Assembly: GCA_002919115.1 (NCBI GenBank)
Contig: PKER01000064.1
Location: forward strand, 1-9,958
Direction: 5' to 3'
From: a bacterium
Lineage (GTDB): Bacteria > Actinomycetota > Thermoleophilia > Solirubrobacterales > 70-9
DNA length: 9,958 bases
Made by a program: the position numbers and the translations under genes
In this document: positions 1 through 5,963 of the stretch, piece by piece
Numbering within the stretch: position 1 is the stretch's first letter
Layout of the letters: each line of letters opens with the position of its first letter
The notes under the pieces: model-generated
The model's input: the letters and a program-made list of their open reading frames with translations, nothing else
Told to the model about the DNA's origin: nothing
The model's database searches: none

Positions 1-776
1 CCGTGGCCGCGCAGCCGGGCGAGCGCGATCTCCGGCCCGCGGGCGGTCACCAGGTCGCGGACGGTGAGGAAGAGCAGCAGCCAGCCGAGCGCGACGAGCT
101 GCGCGATCACCACCAGGCTCGGCACGCCCACCCCGCCGCTCTGCGCGCGCAGCTCGGCGATGAGCGCCGGGACCTGGGAGACGACGATGAGGTTGTCCGG
201 GCCGAGACGCTGGGTGAGCGCGTGGGCGGCCTCGAGGGCGGCGACGCCCCCGGCGGTGAACCGGGCCGGGTCGATCATGACGATCGCGGTGGACGTCCAC
301 GGCACGTTCTCCGGGGTGCGCGTCTCGCGGGCGGTCGCCGGGACGGTGAACAGCGCGTCCCCCCGGTCCCCGAACCCGGCGGTCTGCGGGAACAGGTTGC
401 GGCCGAACCAGAACGGGTCGCCGGGCGGGCCGGGCCGGTAGACGCCGACCACCCGCAGCGGGGCGGGCCTGCCGTCCGCGCCGGCCACCGCGGTGAGCCG
501 TACGGCCGAGCCGAGGCGGAAGCCGCTCGCCTCGCTCACCATGATCTCGCGGGCGGCCTCGGGGCACCGCCCGGCCACCGGCTCGACGTGCTCGCACTGG
601 CCGTCCTGCCAGATCAGCGGGTACATGCGGCCGGTGCGGATCTCCGGGGTGACCAGCTCCATGCCGTCGATCGGCGGCAGCAGGAACGGGGCGCTCGCGG
701 CGAGCTCCCGGGCCGATCCGGCGACCTGGCCGCCCTCGGAGCTGAGCCGCCAGCCGCGCCGCTCGGGCGCGGCGCC
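1..776 (-). CDS. FtsX/MacB-type ABC transporter permease, fragment lacking both ends
   Basis: The reverse strand reads open across the whole stretch, in the frame whose codons start (low coordinate) at multiples of 3. It gives a periplasmic/extracytoplasmic-type domain (segments such as PFLLPPIDGMELVTPEIR and EIMVSEASGFRLGSAVRL, then VVGVYRPGPPGDPFWFGRN). A hydrophobic helix follows at about 116-60 (LVVIAQLVALGWLLLFLTV), then TARGPEIALARLRG, the typical cytoplasmic turn of FtsX-like permeases. Such proteins work with an ATPase as lipoprotein/peptide exporters or cell-envelope regulators. The 3' end runs off the window at base 1. At the 5' end there is no start codon, no N-terminal membrane helix and no RBS; recognisable permease sequence begins at about 764 and abuts an SDR tail on the other strand. 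The partner ATPase is not in view. Family call fairly sure; exact 5' limit arbitrary. Confidence 0.7.
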
Positions 777-890
777 AGCCCCGAGGAGGCGGCGGGCGGG
801 ATCTTCCTGCTGTGCACGCCGTGGTCCAACTTCATCCACGGCCAGGTACTGAACGTGACCGGCGGTCAGTTCGGCGGCATGTACACCTGA
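777..890 (+). pseudogene. C-terminal remnant of a short-chain dehydrogenase (SDR)
   Basis: The last 37 codons before the TGA at 888-890 read SPEEAAGGIFLLCTPWSN, then FIHGQVLNVTGGQFGGMYT. This matches the end of classical SDRs: the PEE(I/V)A helix, the FL(C/S)(S/T)P turn and the GQVLxVxGG strand near the C-terminus. The Rossmann NAD(P)-binding half and the active-site region are absent. Upstream of about 777 the same frame stays open but only as a shadow of the permease on the opposite strand. The fragment is therefore a 3' gene end joined to foreign sequence. It could be a true pseudogene left by a deletion or insertion, or the true edge of an assembled contig joined wrongly. It shows no special likeness to the intact SDR at 1553-2407 beyond the family pattern. 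Confidence 0.7.
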
Positions 891-921
891 TCGAACTGCG
901 ACGCCCCGAGGATCCGGCGTC

Positions 922-927
922 TATGGT
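922..927 (+). promoter_or_regulatory. Putative -10 element (TATGGT) for the RTX gene
   Basis: TATGGT fits TANNNT and ends 9 nt before the GTG at 937 (12 nt before the adjacent ATG at 940). No Shine-Dalgarno lies at proper spacing before 937, so a leaderless transcript is inferred. No convincing -35 is visible. Confidence 0.45.
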
Positions 928-936
928 GGTGCGTGC

Positions 937-1467
937 GTGATGGGGCGCGCACGGGACGACACGGTGACGGGGATCCGGCGGTCACGCCTGCTGCTCGCGC
1001 TGGCCACGTTCGCCCTCGCCGTCGGGCTCGCGGCGTCGCTCGGCGCGCCGAGCGACGCCAGCACCGCCACCCCGCGCGCCAAGGCGGCGAAGCCGAAGCG
1101 CTGCGGCGGCAAGAACGCGACGATCGTGGGCACCAAGCTCGCGGACGAGATCCGCGGCACGCCGCGAGACGACGTGATCTACGGCGGCGGTGGCAACGAC
1201 ACGATCCTCGGCCGCGGCGGCAACGACATCATCTGCGGCGGCCGGGGCAAGGACGTGCTCGTCGGCGGCGGCGGGAACGACCGGCTCATGGGCGGCCCCG
1301 GCCAGGACGTCCTGCTCGGCGGGAACGGAAACGACAAGCTCTACGGGCAGGGCGGCCCGGACCTGATCGGCGGGGGCGGCGGGAAGGACCTCTGCGACGG
1401 CGGGGGCGGCTTCAACCTCGCCCAGGCCGCCACCTGCGAGCGGATCCGCAAGGCGTTCGGCGTCTAG
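937..1467 (+). CDS. Small secreted RTX-type calcium-binding repeat protein
   Basis: 176 residues. Residues ~13-42 form a Sec-type signal: basic GIRRSR, hydrophobic LLLALATFALAVGLAAS, then a small-residue region ending around APSDAS. Residues ~53-160 carry about eight tandem nonapeptides of the GGxGxDxUx kind (GGGGNDTIL, GRGGNDIIC, GGRGKDVLV, GGGGNDRLM, GGPGQDVLL, GGNGNDKLY and so on), which in this family fold as a Ca2+-binding parallel beta-roll. Four Cys lie in the mature part: one before the repeats, two inside, one near the C-terminus (ATCER). Disulfide capping is possible. There is no enzymatic domain and no obvious type I secretion tail, so Sec export is likelier. GTG 937 was chosen for its spacing to the -10; ATG 940 or GTG 964 (shorter n-region) are alternatives. 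The biological role is unknown. Confidence 0.8.
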   Translation: MMGRARDDTVTGIRRSRLLLALATFALAVGLAASLGAPSDASTATPRAKAAKPKRCGGKNATIVGTKLADEIRGTPRDDVIYGGGGNDTILGRGGNDIICGGRGKDVLVGGGGNDRLMGGPGQDVLLGGNGNDKLYGQGGPDLIGGGGGKDLCDGGGGFNLAQAATCERIRKAFGV

Positions 1468-1474
1468 CGCCCCC

Positions 1475-1490
1475 GCCCGGGCGCCCGGGC
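1475..1490. repeat. Perfect 16-bp palindrome between convergent genes
   Basis: GCCCGGGCGCCCGGGC equals its own reverse complement and starts 7 nt after the RTX stop, in the 85-nt gap to the convergent SDR gene. It may act as a bidirectional transcription stop or simply reflect GC-rich sequence. It lacks a T-tract on either side, so a classic intrinsic terminator is not supported. Confidence 0.4.
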
Positions 1491-1541
1491 TCCGCCGAGC
1501 GTGCGAAAGCGTTGCCTCGCACAGTCGGCGCGTGATGCGCG

Positions 1542-1560
1542 AGCCCTGCGGCTCAGGGCT
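1542..1560 (-). terminator. Possible hairpin over the SDR stop codon
   Basis: AGCCCT (1542-1547) and AGGGCT (1555-1560) form a 6-bp stem with a 7-nt loop covering the SDR stop codon (1553-1555). A second short stem, GTGCGA/TCGCAC (1501-1506/1517-1522), lies further downstream on the minus strand. Neither has a T-run, so terminator function is weakly supported. Confidence 0.25.
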
Positions 1561-2407
1561 TCGGGCGCCGCTCCTCGGCCGGGATGGAGCCCTCCCCGCC
1601 GCCGCCCTGGAGCGCGGGCGGCCACTTGCCGAACCAGTTGTCGCGGGCGCCGTCCATCGTGATCGTGGTGCCGGAGAAGAAGTCGCCCGCGGGCGAGGCG
1701 AGGTAGGCGACGAGCCAGGCCCACTCCTCCTCCGTGCCGAGGCGCCCGAGCGGGATCGTGTCGGCGAGGCCGCGCGTGACCTCGGCCGGGTACTTCGTGC
1801 GCAGGGTCTCGGTGTCGAACTGGCCCGCGGCGATCGCGCAGAGCCTGATGTTGAAGCGCGCCCACTCGACAGAGAGCGTGCGCATCATGTTCTCGACCGC
1901 GGCGCGCGCCGCGCCCGAGTGGACCATGCCGGGCATGCCGTTGTGCGGCGAGAGCGTGACGCTCAGGACCTTGCCGCCGCCCCCTGGGATGAACGCCTTG
2001 GTCGCCGCCGCGTGCGTCATCAGCCACGTCCCCACCACGTTGAGCTCGATGACCGTGCGGAAGCCCTTCGGGGAGATCGCCTCCGCGGGCGAGAGGAACT
2101 GACCGCCGGCGTTGTTGACGAGCACGTCGAGGCGCCCGTGGCGCTCCAGCAGGCGGTCGAAGAAGGCGTCCACCGCCTCCTCGTCGCGGATGTCCAGGGC
2201 CTCGTGGTCGGCGCTGCCGCCGGCCTCCCGGATCATGCGGGTGGTCTCCTCGATCGGCTCCGGGCGGCGTCCGCAGCCCACGACGGTGGCGCCCAGGCGG
2301 GCGAGCTCGAGCGCGGTCGCCCGGCCGAGGCCGCTGCCCGACCCGGAGACGACGCAGACGCGGCCTTCGAGCAGGCCAGGGGCGAAGATCTTCGACCGCT
2401 CGCTCAT
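1553..2407 (-). CDS. SDR-family reductase of the 2-enoyl-/2,4-dienoyl-CoA reductase (PECR/DECR) type
   Basis: 284 residues. The N-terminal Rossmann cofactor motif is SGSGSGLG (residues ~21-28), followed by CGRRPE, where the Arg pair would favour NADPH, and NNAGG near 98. The active-site segment has no YxxxK. Instead it reads GMPGMVHSGAARAAVENM, the pattern of peroxisomal trans-2-enoyl-CoA reductase and dienoyl-CoA reductases, where the Tyr/Lys pair is altered and a Ser-containing HSGAAR block is used. The end, IPLGRLGTEEEWAWLVAYLASPAG then FFSGTTITMDGA, is the usual SDR C-terminus, with an extra ~25-residue Gly/Pro-rich tail. It probably reduces an unsaturated fatty acyl-CoA in the cytosol; the exact substrate is not readable. 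ATG 2407 is preceded by a -10-like TATGCT 8 nt away and no Shine-Dalgarno. It is divergent from the lactonase-like gene and convergent with the RTX gene. Confidence 0.82.
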   Translation of the reverse strand: MSERSKIFAPGLLEGRVCVVSGSGSGLGRATALELARLGATVVGCGRRPEPIEETTRMIREAGGSADHEALDIRDEEAVDAFFDRLLERHGRLDVLVNNAGGQFLSPAEAISPKGFRTVIELNVVGTWLMTHAAATKAFIPGGGGKVLSVTLSPHNGMPGMVHSGAARAAVENMMRTLSVEWARFNIRLCAIAAGQFDTETLRTKYPAEVTRGLADTIPLGRLGTEEEWAWLVAYLASPAGDFFSGTTITMDGARDNWFGKWPPALQGGGGEGSIPAEERRPKP

Positions 2408-2415
2408 CCGCGGGC

Positions 2416-2421
2416 AGCATA
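2416..2421 (-). promoter_or_regulatory. Putative -10 element (TATGCT) for the SDR gene
   Basis: On the minus strand TATGCT ends 8 nt before the ATG at 2407, with no ribosome-binding site between, predicting a leaderless mRNA. It shares the 107-nt divergent region 2408-2514 with the promoter of the gene at 2515. Confidence 0.5.
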
Positions 2422-2501
2422 TTCCCGGGCGCCCGCCGGGGCGACGCGCAATCCTGCGCCCGCCGGGCCCCGCGCAGGCCGGGTCCGCGGCTGCCCCGGA
2501 G

Positions 2502-2507
2502 TACGCT
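2502..2507 (+). promoter_or_regulatory. Putative -10 element (TACGCT) for the lactonase-like gene
   Basis: TACGCT fits TANNNT and ends 7 nt before the GTG at 2515. No Shine-Dalgarno is present and no -35 is obvious. Leaderless start inferred. Confidence 0.5.
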
Positions 2508-2514
2508 CCCGCGC

Positions 2515-3426
2515 GTGAAGATCAAGGCGCACCCACGCCCGCTCGAGGGCCCGCTCAGCGGCGGCAAGCCCGGCGCGACCGTCTCCGTCGAGGCGCTGGA
2601 GGTCGGCCGCGTGCACCTGCCGCGCGCGTTCCTGGAGCGCGCCGGCGGCGAGCGCATGGGCAGGCTGCGCATGCTCGGGCTCGGCACGCCTCGGTCGCGC
2701 TGGCTCACCGTGCCCTGCCCCGCGTTCCTGATCGAGCACCCCGGCGCCGGGCGCTTCCTGGTCGACACCGGGCTGCACCCGTCGGTCTCGGCGAAGCCGT
2801 CCGCGAACCTCGGGCGCATCGTCTCGAGCTACGCCAAGCCCGAGCTCGAGCCGGGCGAGGACCTGCCCGCCCAGCTGCGGGCACGGGGGATCGACCCCGC
2901 CTCCATCCGCCTCGTCGTGATGACCCACCTGCACCTCGACCACACCTCGGGGATGGCGGAGTTCGGCAACGCCACGTTCGTGGTCTCCGAGCCCGAGTGG
3001 GAGGCCGCGGCGACGGTGAGCAGGCCGTTCTTGCACGGCTACCGGCACGCCCACTACGACTACGCCTTCGACTACCGCACCGTGGACTACTCCAGCGCCG
3101 CGGTGAGCTCGTACGCGACCTTCGGCCGCACCATCGACCTCTTCGGCGACGGGTCGGTGCGGCTCGCGTTCACGCCCGGCCACTCCGCCGGCCACCAGTC
3201 GGTGATCTGCCGCCTGCGCGACCGCGACCTCGTGATCGCGGGCGACTCGATCTACACGCTCGCGCAGCTCGACGACGCTCCCCCGCCCCCGCGCCCGTAC
3301 GACCCGCACACCTGGCGGCGCTCCCTGCAGGAGCTCAAGCTGTTCGTCCGCCAGTACCCGCAGGCGGTGGTCATCCCGGGCCACGACCCGGACGCGTGGC
3401 CCGAGCTGAAGCGGCGGTACGAGTAG
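2515..3426 (+). CDS. Metallo-beta-lactamase-fold hydrolase, N-acyl-homoserine-lactonase-like
   Basis: 303 residues, slightly longer than AiiA-type lactonases (~250) because of an N-terminal extension of about 60 residues. The two-metal site is complete: THLHLDH at 137-143 (HxHxDH), His223 in TPGHSAGH, Asp244 in IAGDSIYT and His290 in IPGHDPD. FLVDTGLHPS at ~81-90 is the usual strand before the metal motif. Spacing and the PGHSxGH/AGD/PGH signatures resemble lactonases and related quorum-quenching hydrolases. The family also includes other esterases and hydrolases, so the substrate is inferred only. There is no signal peptide, so it is cytosolic. Start GTG 2515 is fixed by the -10 spacing and by the divergent neighbour. 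It is monocistronic: the next gene is convergent and the repeat-rich gap 3427-3652 follows. Confidence 0.82.
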   Translation: MKIKAHPRPLEGPLSGGKPGATVSVEALEVGRVHLPRAFLERAGGERMGRLRMLGLGTPRSRWLTVPCPAFLIEHPGAGRFLVDTGLHPSVSAKPSANLGRIVSSYAKPELEPGEDLPAQLRARGIDPASIRLVVMTHLHLDHTSGMAEFGNATFVVSEPEWEAAATVSRPFLHGYRHAHYDYAFDYRTVDYSSAAVSSYATFGRTIDLFGDGSVRLAFTPGHSAGHQSVICRLRDRDLVIAGDSIYTLAQLDDAPPPPRPYDPHTWRRSLQELKLFVRQYPQAVVIPGHDPDAWPELKRRYE

Positions 3427-3444
3427 CAGCGCCCCCGTCCCGCA

Positions 3445-3551
3445 TCGCGAACTCGCACCTGAGGCCCCCGGGAGCCCCAAGCGCGCACTCGCGACAACCG
3501 GTTTCGCGAGTGTGCAGTTGAGGCCCCCCGGGAGCCGCAACCGCGATCTCG
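3445..3551. repeat. Two imperfect direct copies of a ~47-bp intergenic repeat
   Basis: Copy 1 is 3445-3490 (about 46 bp) and copy 2 is 3504-3551 (about 48 bp). Both begin TCGCGA, share TGAGG, a core CCCCCGGGAGCC and CAA-n-CGCG, and end in CTC or CTCG, with roughly three quarters of positions identical. The core GGCCCCCGGGAGCC is itself a palindrome with one mismatch. They lie in the 226-nt gap between convergent genes and do not code. Such units may be a dispersed intergenic family in this genome, which one window cannot show. Confidence 0.55.
3483..3515 (+). terminator. 12-bp hairpin downstream of the lactonase-like gene
   Basis: GCGCACTCGCGA (3483-3494) pairs with TCGCGAGTGTGC (3504-3515) over all 12 positions as RNA, one being G-U, with the 9-nt loop CAACCGGTT. 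It sits 57 nt after the stop at 3426. There is no T-run, so it is a plausible but unproven transcription stop or mRNA 3'-end stabiliser. It joins the two direct repeat copies. Confidence 0.4.
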
Positions 3552-3598
3552 TGGGCGGGGCGGTCGTGAGGCCGCAGGTTCCCAGGCGGGGCCTCAAC
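3517..3598. repeat. 11-bp perfect inverted repeat, part of a third inverted repeat copy
   Basis: GTTGAGGCCCC (3517-3527) and GGGGCCTCAAC (3588-3598) are exact reverse complements 60 nt apart. Read on the minus strand from 3598, the sequence continues with a degenerate version of the direct-repeat core (GCCTGGGAACC against CCCGGGAGCC). The right arm is therefore probably a decayed inverted copy of the same unit. Confidence 0.5.
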
Positions 3599-3609
3599 CC
3601 GACGACGGT

Positions 3610-3641
3610 AAAAGCCGACGGCAGCTGGAAGCCGGCTGCCG
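3610..3641 (-). terminator. Intrinsic terminator of the glpK-plsC transcription unit
   Basis: On the minus strand, 11 nt after the acyltransferase stop, CGGCAGC (3641-3635) pairs with GCTGCCG (3625-3619) over a 9-nt loop. An outer GCCG/CGGC pairing may extend the stem across a small internal loop. TTTT follows at 3613-3610. Stem plus T-run in the right place makes this the best terminator in the window. Confidence 0.6.
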
Positions 3642-3652
3642 GCGACCGGCCG

Positions 3653-4399
3653 CTACGCCGCCCGGTCGGCCGGCTTGTCGCGCCGGACGCTCTCGCGCCC
3701 GCGGGCCTCGAGCTCCGCGTACATCGCCTTGACGCGCCCGAAGATCTCCTGCGCGGCCTCGACCTGCTGCTCGCGGCTCGGCGACTCGACGACGTCGAAG
3801 CTGAGCGGCTCGCCGAACTGCACGGTGACCTTCGGGAAGTGCAGGCGCTTCCAGCGGCGCACCGCGGCGGAGCCGTGGATCGCGACCGGCACGATCGGCG
3901 CGCCGGACTCGAGCGCGATCCGGCCGATGCCCCGGCGCGGCTCGCCCAGCTGGCCGGTCCGCGAGCGCCCGCCCTCGCAGTAGATCCCGACGCAGCCCCC
4001 GCGCCCGAGGATCGTGTAGGTGGTCCGGAAGGCCTCCTCGTCCGCGTAGCCGCGGCGCACCGGGAAGACCCCGCCGACCCGGAAGATGTAGTTCAGGATC
4101 GGGTTGGAGAACAGCTGCGACTTCGCCATGAACTGGACCTTCCGGCGGATGTACACGCCGAGGAAGAAGTGGTCCATGTTCGAGAAGTGGTTGGGAGCGA
4201 GCACGACGGGCCCGCTGGCGGGCACGTTCTCGGTGCCGATCGCCCGGGTGCGGTAGGGGAAGAGCGCGATCGGGGTGACGAGGACCCGCACCGCGTCGTA
4301 CACCCACCCCGGCTCGTGCGTCCGCGTCCACTCGTGGAAGCGCGTGAAGGTCTCCGGTGGGCGGGGGTCCTTGTAGACCTGTGGCTTGAGCTCGGTCAT
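3653..4399 (-). CDS. plsC: PlsC-family lysophospholipid acyltransferase (1-acyl-sn-glycerol-3-phosphate acyltransferase)
   Basis: 248 residues, normal for the family. All four acyltransferase blocks are seen: NHFSNMD at 70-76 (catalytic HX4D, His71/Asp76), GGVFPVRRG at ~109-117, YCEGGRSRTG at ~140-149 (usually EGTRSR; Gly replaces Thr) and APIVPVAI at 167-174. It would transfer an acyl chain to lysophosphatidic acid at the inner membrane face, giving phosphatidic acid. Acyl donor and exact acceptor are inferred from family. Hydrophobic segments near 34-48 could anchor it. ATG 4399 has a weak SD-like GAAGG at 4416-4412 (12 nt). It starts 28 nt after glpK on the same strand; glycerol kinase makes the glycerol-3-phosphate that feeds this pathway. 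The symbol is by family only. Confidence 0.85.
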   Translation of the reverse strand: MTELKPQVYKDPRPPETFTRFHEWTRTHEPGWVYDAVRVLVTPIALFPYRTRAIGTENVPASGPVVLAPNHFSNMDHFFLGVYIRRKVQFMAKSQLFSNPILNYIFRVGGVFPVRRGYADEEAFRTTYTILGRGGCVGIYCEGGRSRTGQLGEPRRGIGRIALESGAPIVPVAIHGSAAVRRWKRLHFPKVTVQFGEPLSFDVVESPSREQQVEAAQEIFGRVKAMYAELEARGRESVRRDKPADRAA

Positions 4400-4424
4400 T
4401 CGCGTGCGGGGCCTTCGTCGGCGA

Positions 4425-4430
4425 ACGTTA
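4425..4430 (-). promoter_or_regulatory. Putative internal -10 (TAACGT) overlapping the glpK stop codon
   Basis: TAACGT on the minus strand fits TANNNT; its first three bases are the TAA stop of glpK. Transcription from it would give plsC a leader of roughly 18 nt containing GAAGG. Co-transcription with glpK is equally possible. Confidence 0.35.
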
Positions 4431-5915
4431 CCCGCGCGCCTCGGCGGGGTTACGCGCCGGCTCCGGCTGCGTCCAGCCGCGCGCGCGTTCGACCGCGCGG
4501 GCCCAGTCGGCGAGCAGCGCCTCGCGCTCGCCCGCGGGCATCCGGGGCTCGTACCGCGCGGCCGCCCGCCACATCCCGGCGAGCTGCTCGCGGTCCCAGA
4601 CGCCGACCGCGAGCCCCGCGAGGTAGGCGGCGCCGAGCGCCGTCGTCTCGGTGATCTCGGGGACCACCACCGGCACGCCGAGGACGTCCGCCTGGAACTG
4701 CAGGAGCCAGCGGTTGGCCACCGCCCCGCCGTCGGCGCGCAGCTCGCGCAGGGGCTCGGGGGCGCAGCGCTCCTGCGCGCGCACCGCGTCGACGGTCTGG
4801 TAGGCGATCGCCTCGAGCGCCGCCCGCGCCAGGTGCGCCCGGCCCGACCCGCGCGAGAGCCCGACGATCGTGCCGCGCGCGTACGGGTCCCAGTAGGGCG
4901 ACCCCAGCCCCGTGAGCGCCGGGACGAAGTAGACGCCGTCGTTGCCGTCGATCGAGCCGGCGAGCGCCTCCGTCTCCGCGGCCTCGGCAATCACCCCGAG
5001 CCCGTCGCGCAGCCACTGCACGGCGGCGCCGGTCACGAAGATCGAGGCCTCGAGCGCGTAGTCGACGCGGTCGCCGATCCCCCACGCGACCGTGGCGAGC
5101 AGGCCCTCCTCGGGGCGCGGCGGCTCCGCGCCCGCGTTCAGCAGGACGAAGCTGCCCGTGCCGTAGGTGTTCTTGCCGTCACCCGGCCGGTGGGCCGCCT
5201 GGCCGAAGAGCGCCGCCTGCTGGTCGCCGGCGATCCCCGCGACCGGGACCTCGCCGCCGAACTCGGTCGTCGTCCCGTACACGTGCGCGGAGGGCAAGGG
5301 CTCGGGCAGCCGCGCGGGGTCGACGCCCAGGATCTCGCAGAGCTCCTCGTCCCAGCGCAGGTTGCGGATGTCGAAGAGCAGCGTGCGCGACGCGTTCGAG
5401 TAGTCGGTGACGTGGCGACCGGTGAGCTTGTAGACGAGCCAGGAGTCGATCGTCCCGAAGACGGCCCGCTCCCGGGCGGCCTCCACGTTGCGCACCAGCC
5501 ACTCGATCTTGGTCCCCGAGAAGTAGGGGTCGAGCACGAGGCCCGTGCGCTCGCGGAAGAGCTCCTCGCGCCCCGCCTCGCGCAGCTCGTCGCAGCGCTC
5601 CGCGGTGCGGCGGTCCTGCCAGACCAGCGCGTGGTGGACCGGCTCGCCGGTGCGCGGGTCCCAGGCGACCACGGTCTCCCGCTGGTTGGTGATCCCGACC
5701 CCGGCCAGCTCGCGCCCGTCGATGCCGGCGTCGGCGAGCGCCTCGCCCGCGACCCGGCGGGTCACCTCCCAGATCTCGGCGGCGTCGTGCTCGACCCACC
5801 CGGACCGCGGGAAGTGCTGGCGGAACTCGCTGTAGGCGCGGCCGGCGACGCGGCCTTCTCCGTCGAACACGAGGCACTTGGTCCCGGTCGTCCCCTGGTC
5901 GATCGCGAGGATCAC
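4428..5915 (-). CDS. glpK: Glycerol kinase
   Basis: 495 residues, the normal FGGY-kinase length. N-terminal phosphate-binding loop ILAIDQGTTGTKCLVFD (2-18), SGWVEHDAAEIW (38-49), GITNQRET at 74-81 with the glycerol-binding Arg-Glu pair, ALVWQDRRT, Tyr131, and the catalytic-base Asp231 in GIAGDQQAALFGQA. The second phosphate loop NTYGTGSF follows at ~249, and C-terminal adenosine-site motifs LRADGGAVANRWLLQFQAD and ITETTALGAAYLAG. It phosphorylates glycerol with ATP to sn-glycerol-3-phosphate in the cytosol. The loop before EVPVAGIAGDQQ is shorter than in low-GC Gram-positives and shows no YHFYG-type His, so PTS-dependent phosphorylation is unlikely (inference). GTG 5915 lies 6 nt after a TAGCCT box and has no Shine-Dalgarno. 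It is 48 nt downstream of the glycosyltransferase stop. Confidence 0.95.
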   Translation of the reverse strand: MILAIDQGTTGTKCLVFDGEGRVAGRAYSEFRQHFPRSGWVEHDAAEIWEVTRRVAGEALADAGIDGRELAGVGITNQRETVVAWDPRTGEPVHHALVWQDRRTAERCDELREAGREELFRERTGLVLDPYFSGTKIEWLVRNVEAARERAVFGTIDSWLVYKLTGRHVTDYSNASRTLLFDIRNLRWDEELCEILGVDPARLPEPLPSAHVYGTTTEFGGEVPVAGIAGDQQAALFGQAAHRPGDGKNTYGTGSFVLLNAGAEPPRPEEGLLATVAWGIGDRVDYALEASIFVTGAAVQWLRDGLGVIAEAAETEALAGSIDGNDGVYFVPALTGLGSPYWDPYARGTIVGLSRGSGRAHLARAALEAIAYQTVDAVRAQERCAPEPLRELRADGGAVANRWLLQFQADVLGVPVVVPEITETTALGAAYLAGLAVGVWDREQLAGMWRAAARYEPRMPAGEREALLADWARAVERARGWTQPEPARNPAEARG

Positions 5916-5921
5916 GGCCGC

Positions 5922-5927
5922 AGGCTA
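5922..5927 (-). promoter_or_regulatory. Putative -10 element (TAGCCT) for glpK
   Basis: TAGCCT on the minus strand ends 6 nt before the GTG start at 5915, within the 48-nt gap after the glycosyltransferase. It is the same hexamer as the one upstream of bioF. It suggests glpK has its own leaderless promoter rather than depending only on read-through. Confidence 0.5.
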
Positions 5928-5963
5928 TCCAGCCGCGCCGACCGACGGCGCGCCTCGCGCCGC

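Noticed and set aside
3..890. Long plus-strand open frame covering the first 890 bases
   Set aside because: Only its last ~37 codons look like a protein family (SDR tail). The rest is low-complexity Arg/Gly/Ala sequence mirroring the permease on the minus strand.
3445..3551. CRISPR-like array
   Set aside because: Only two imperfect copies 13 bp apart with no regular spacers.
3653..4990. Longer N-terminal extension of the PlsC-family protein into glpK
   Set aside because: The extra ~197 residues are an Arg/Ser-rich shadow of glpK. ATG 4399 starts right before family-like sequence.
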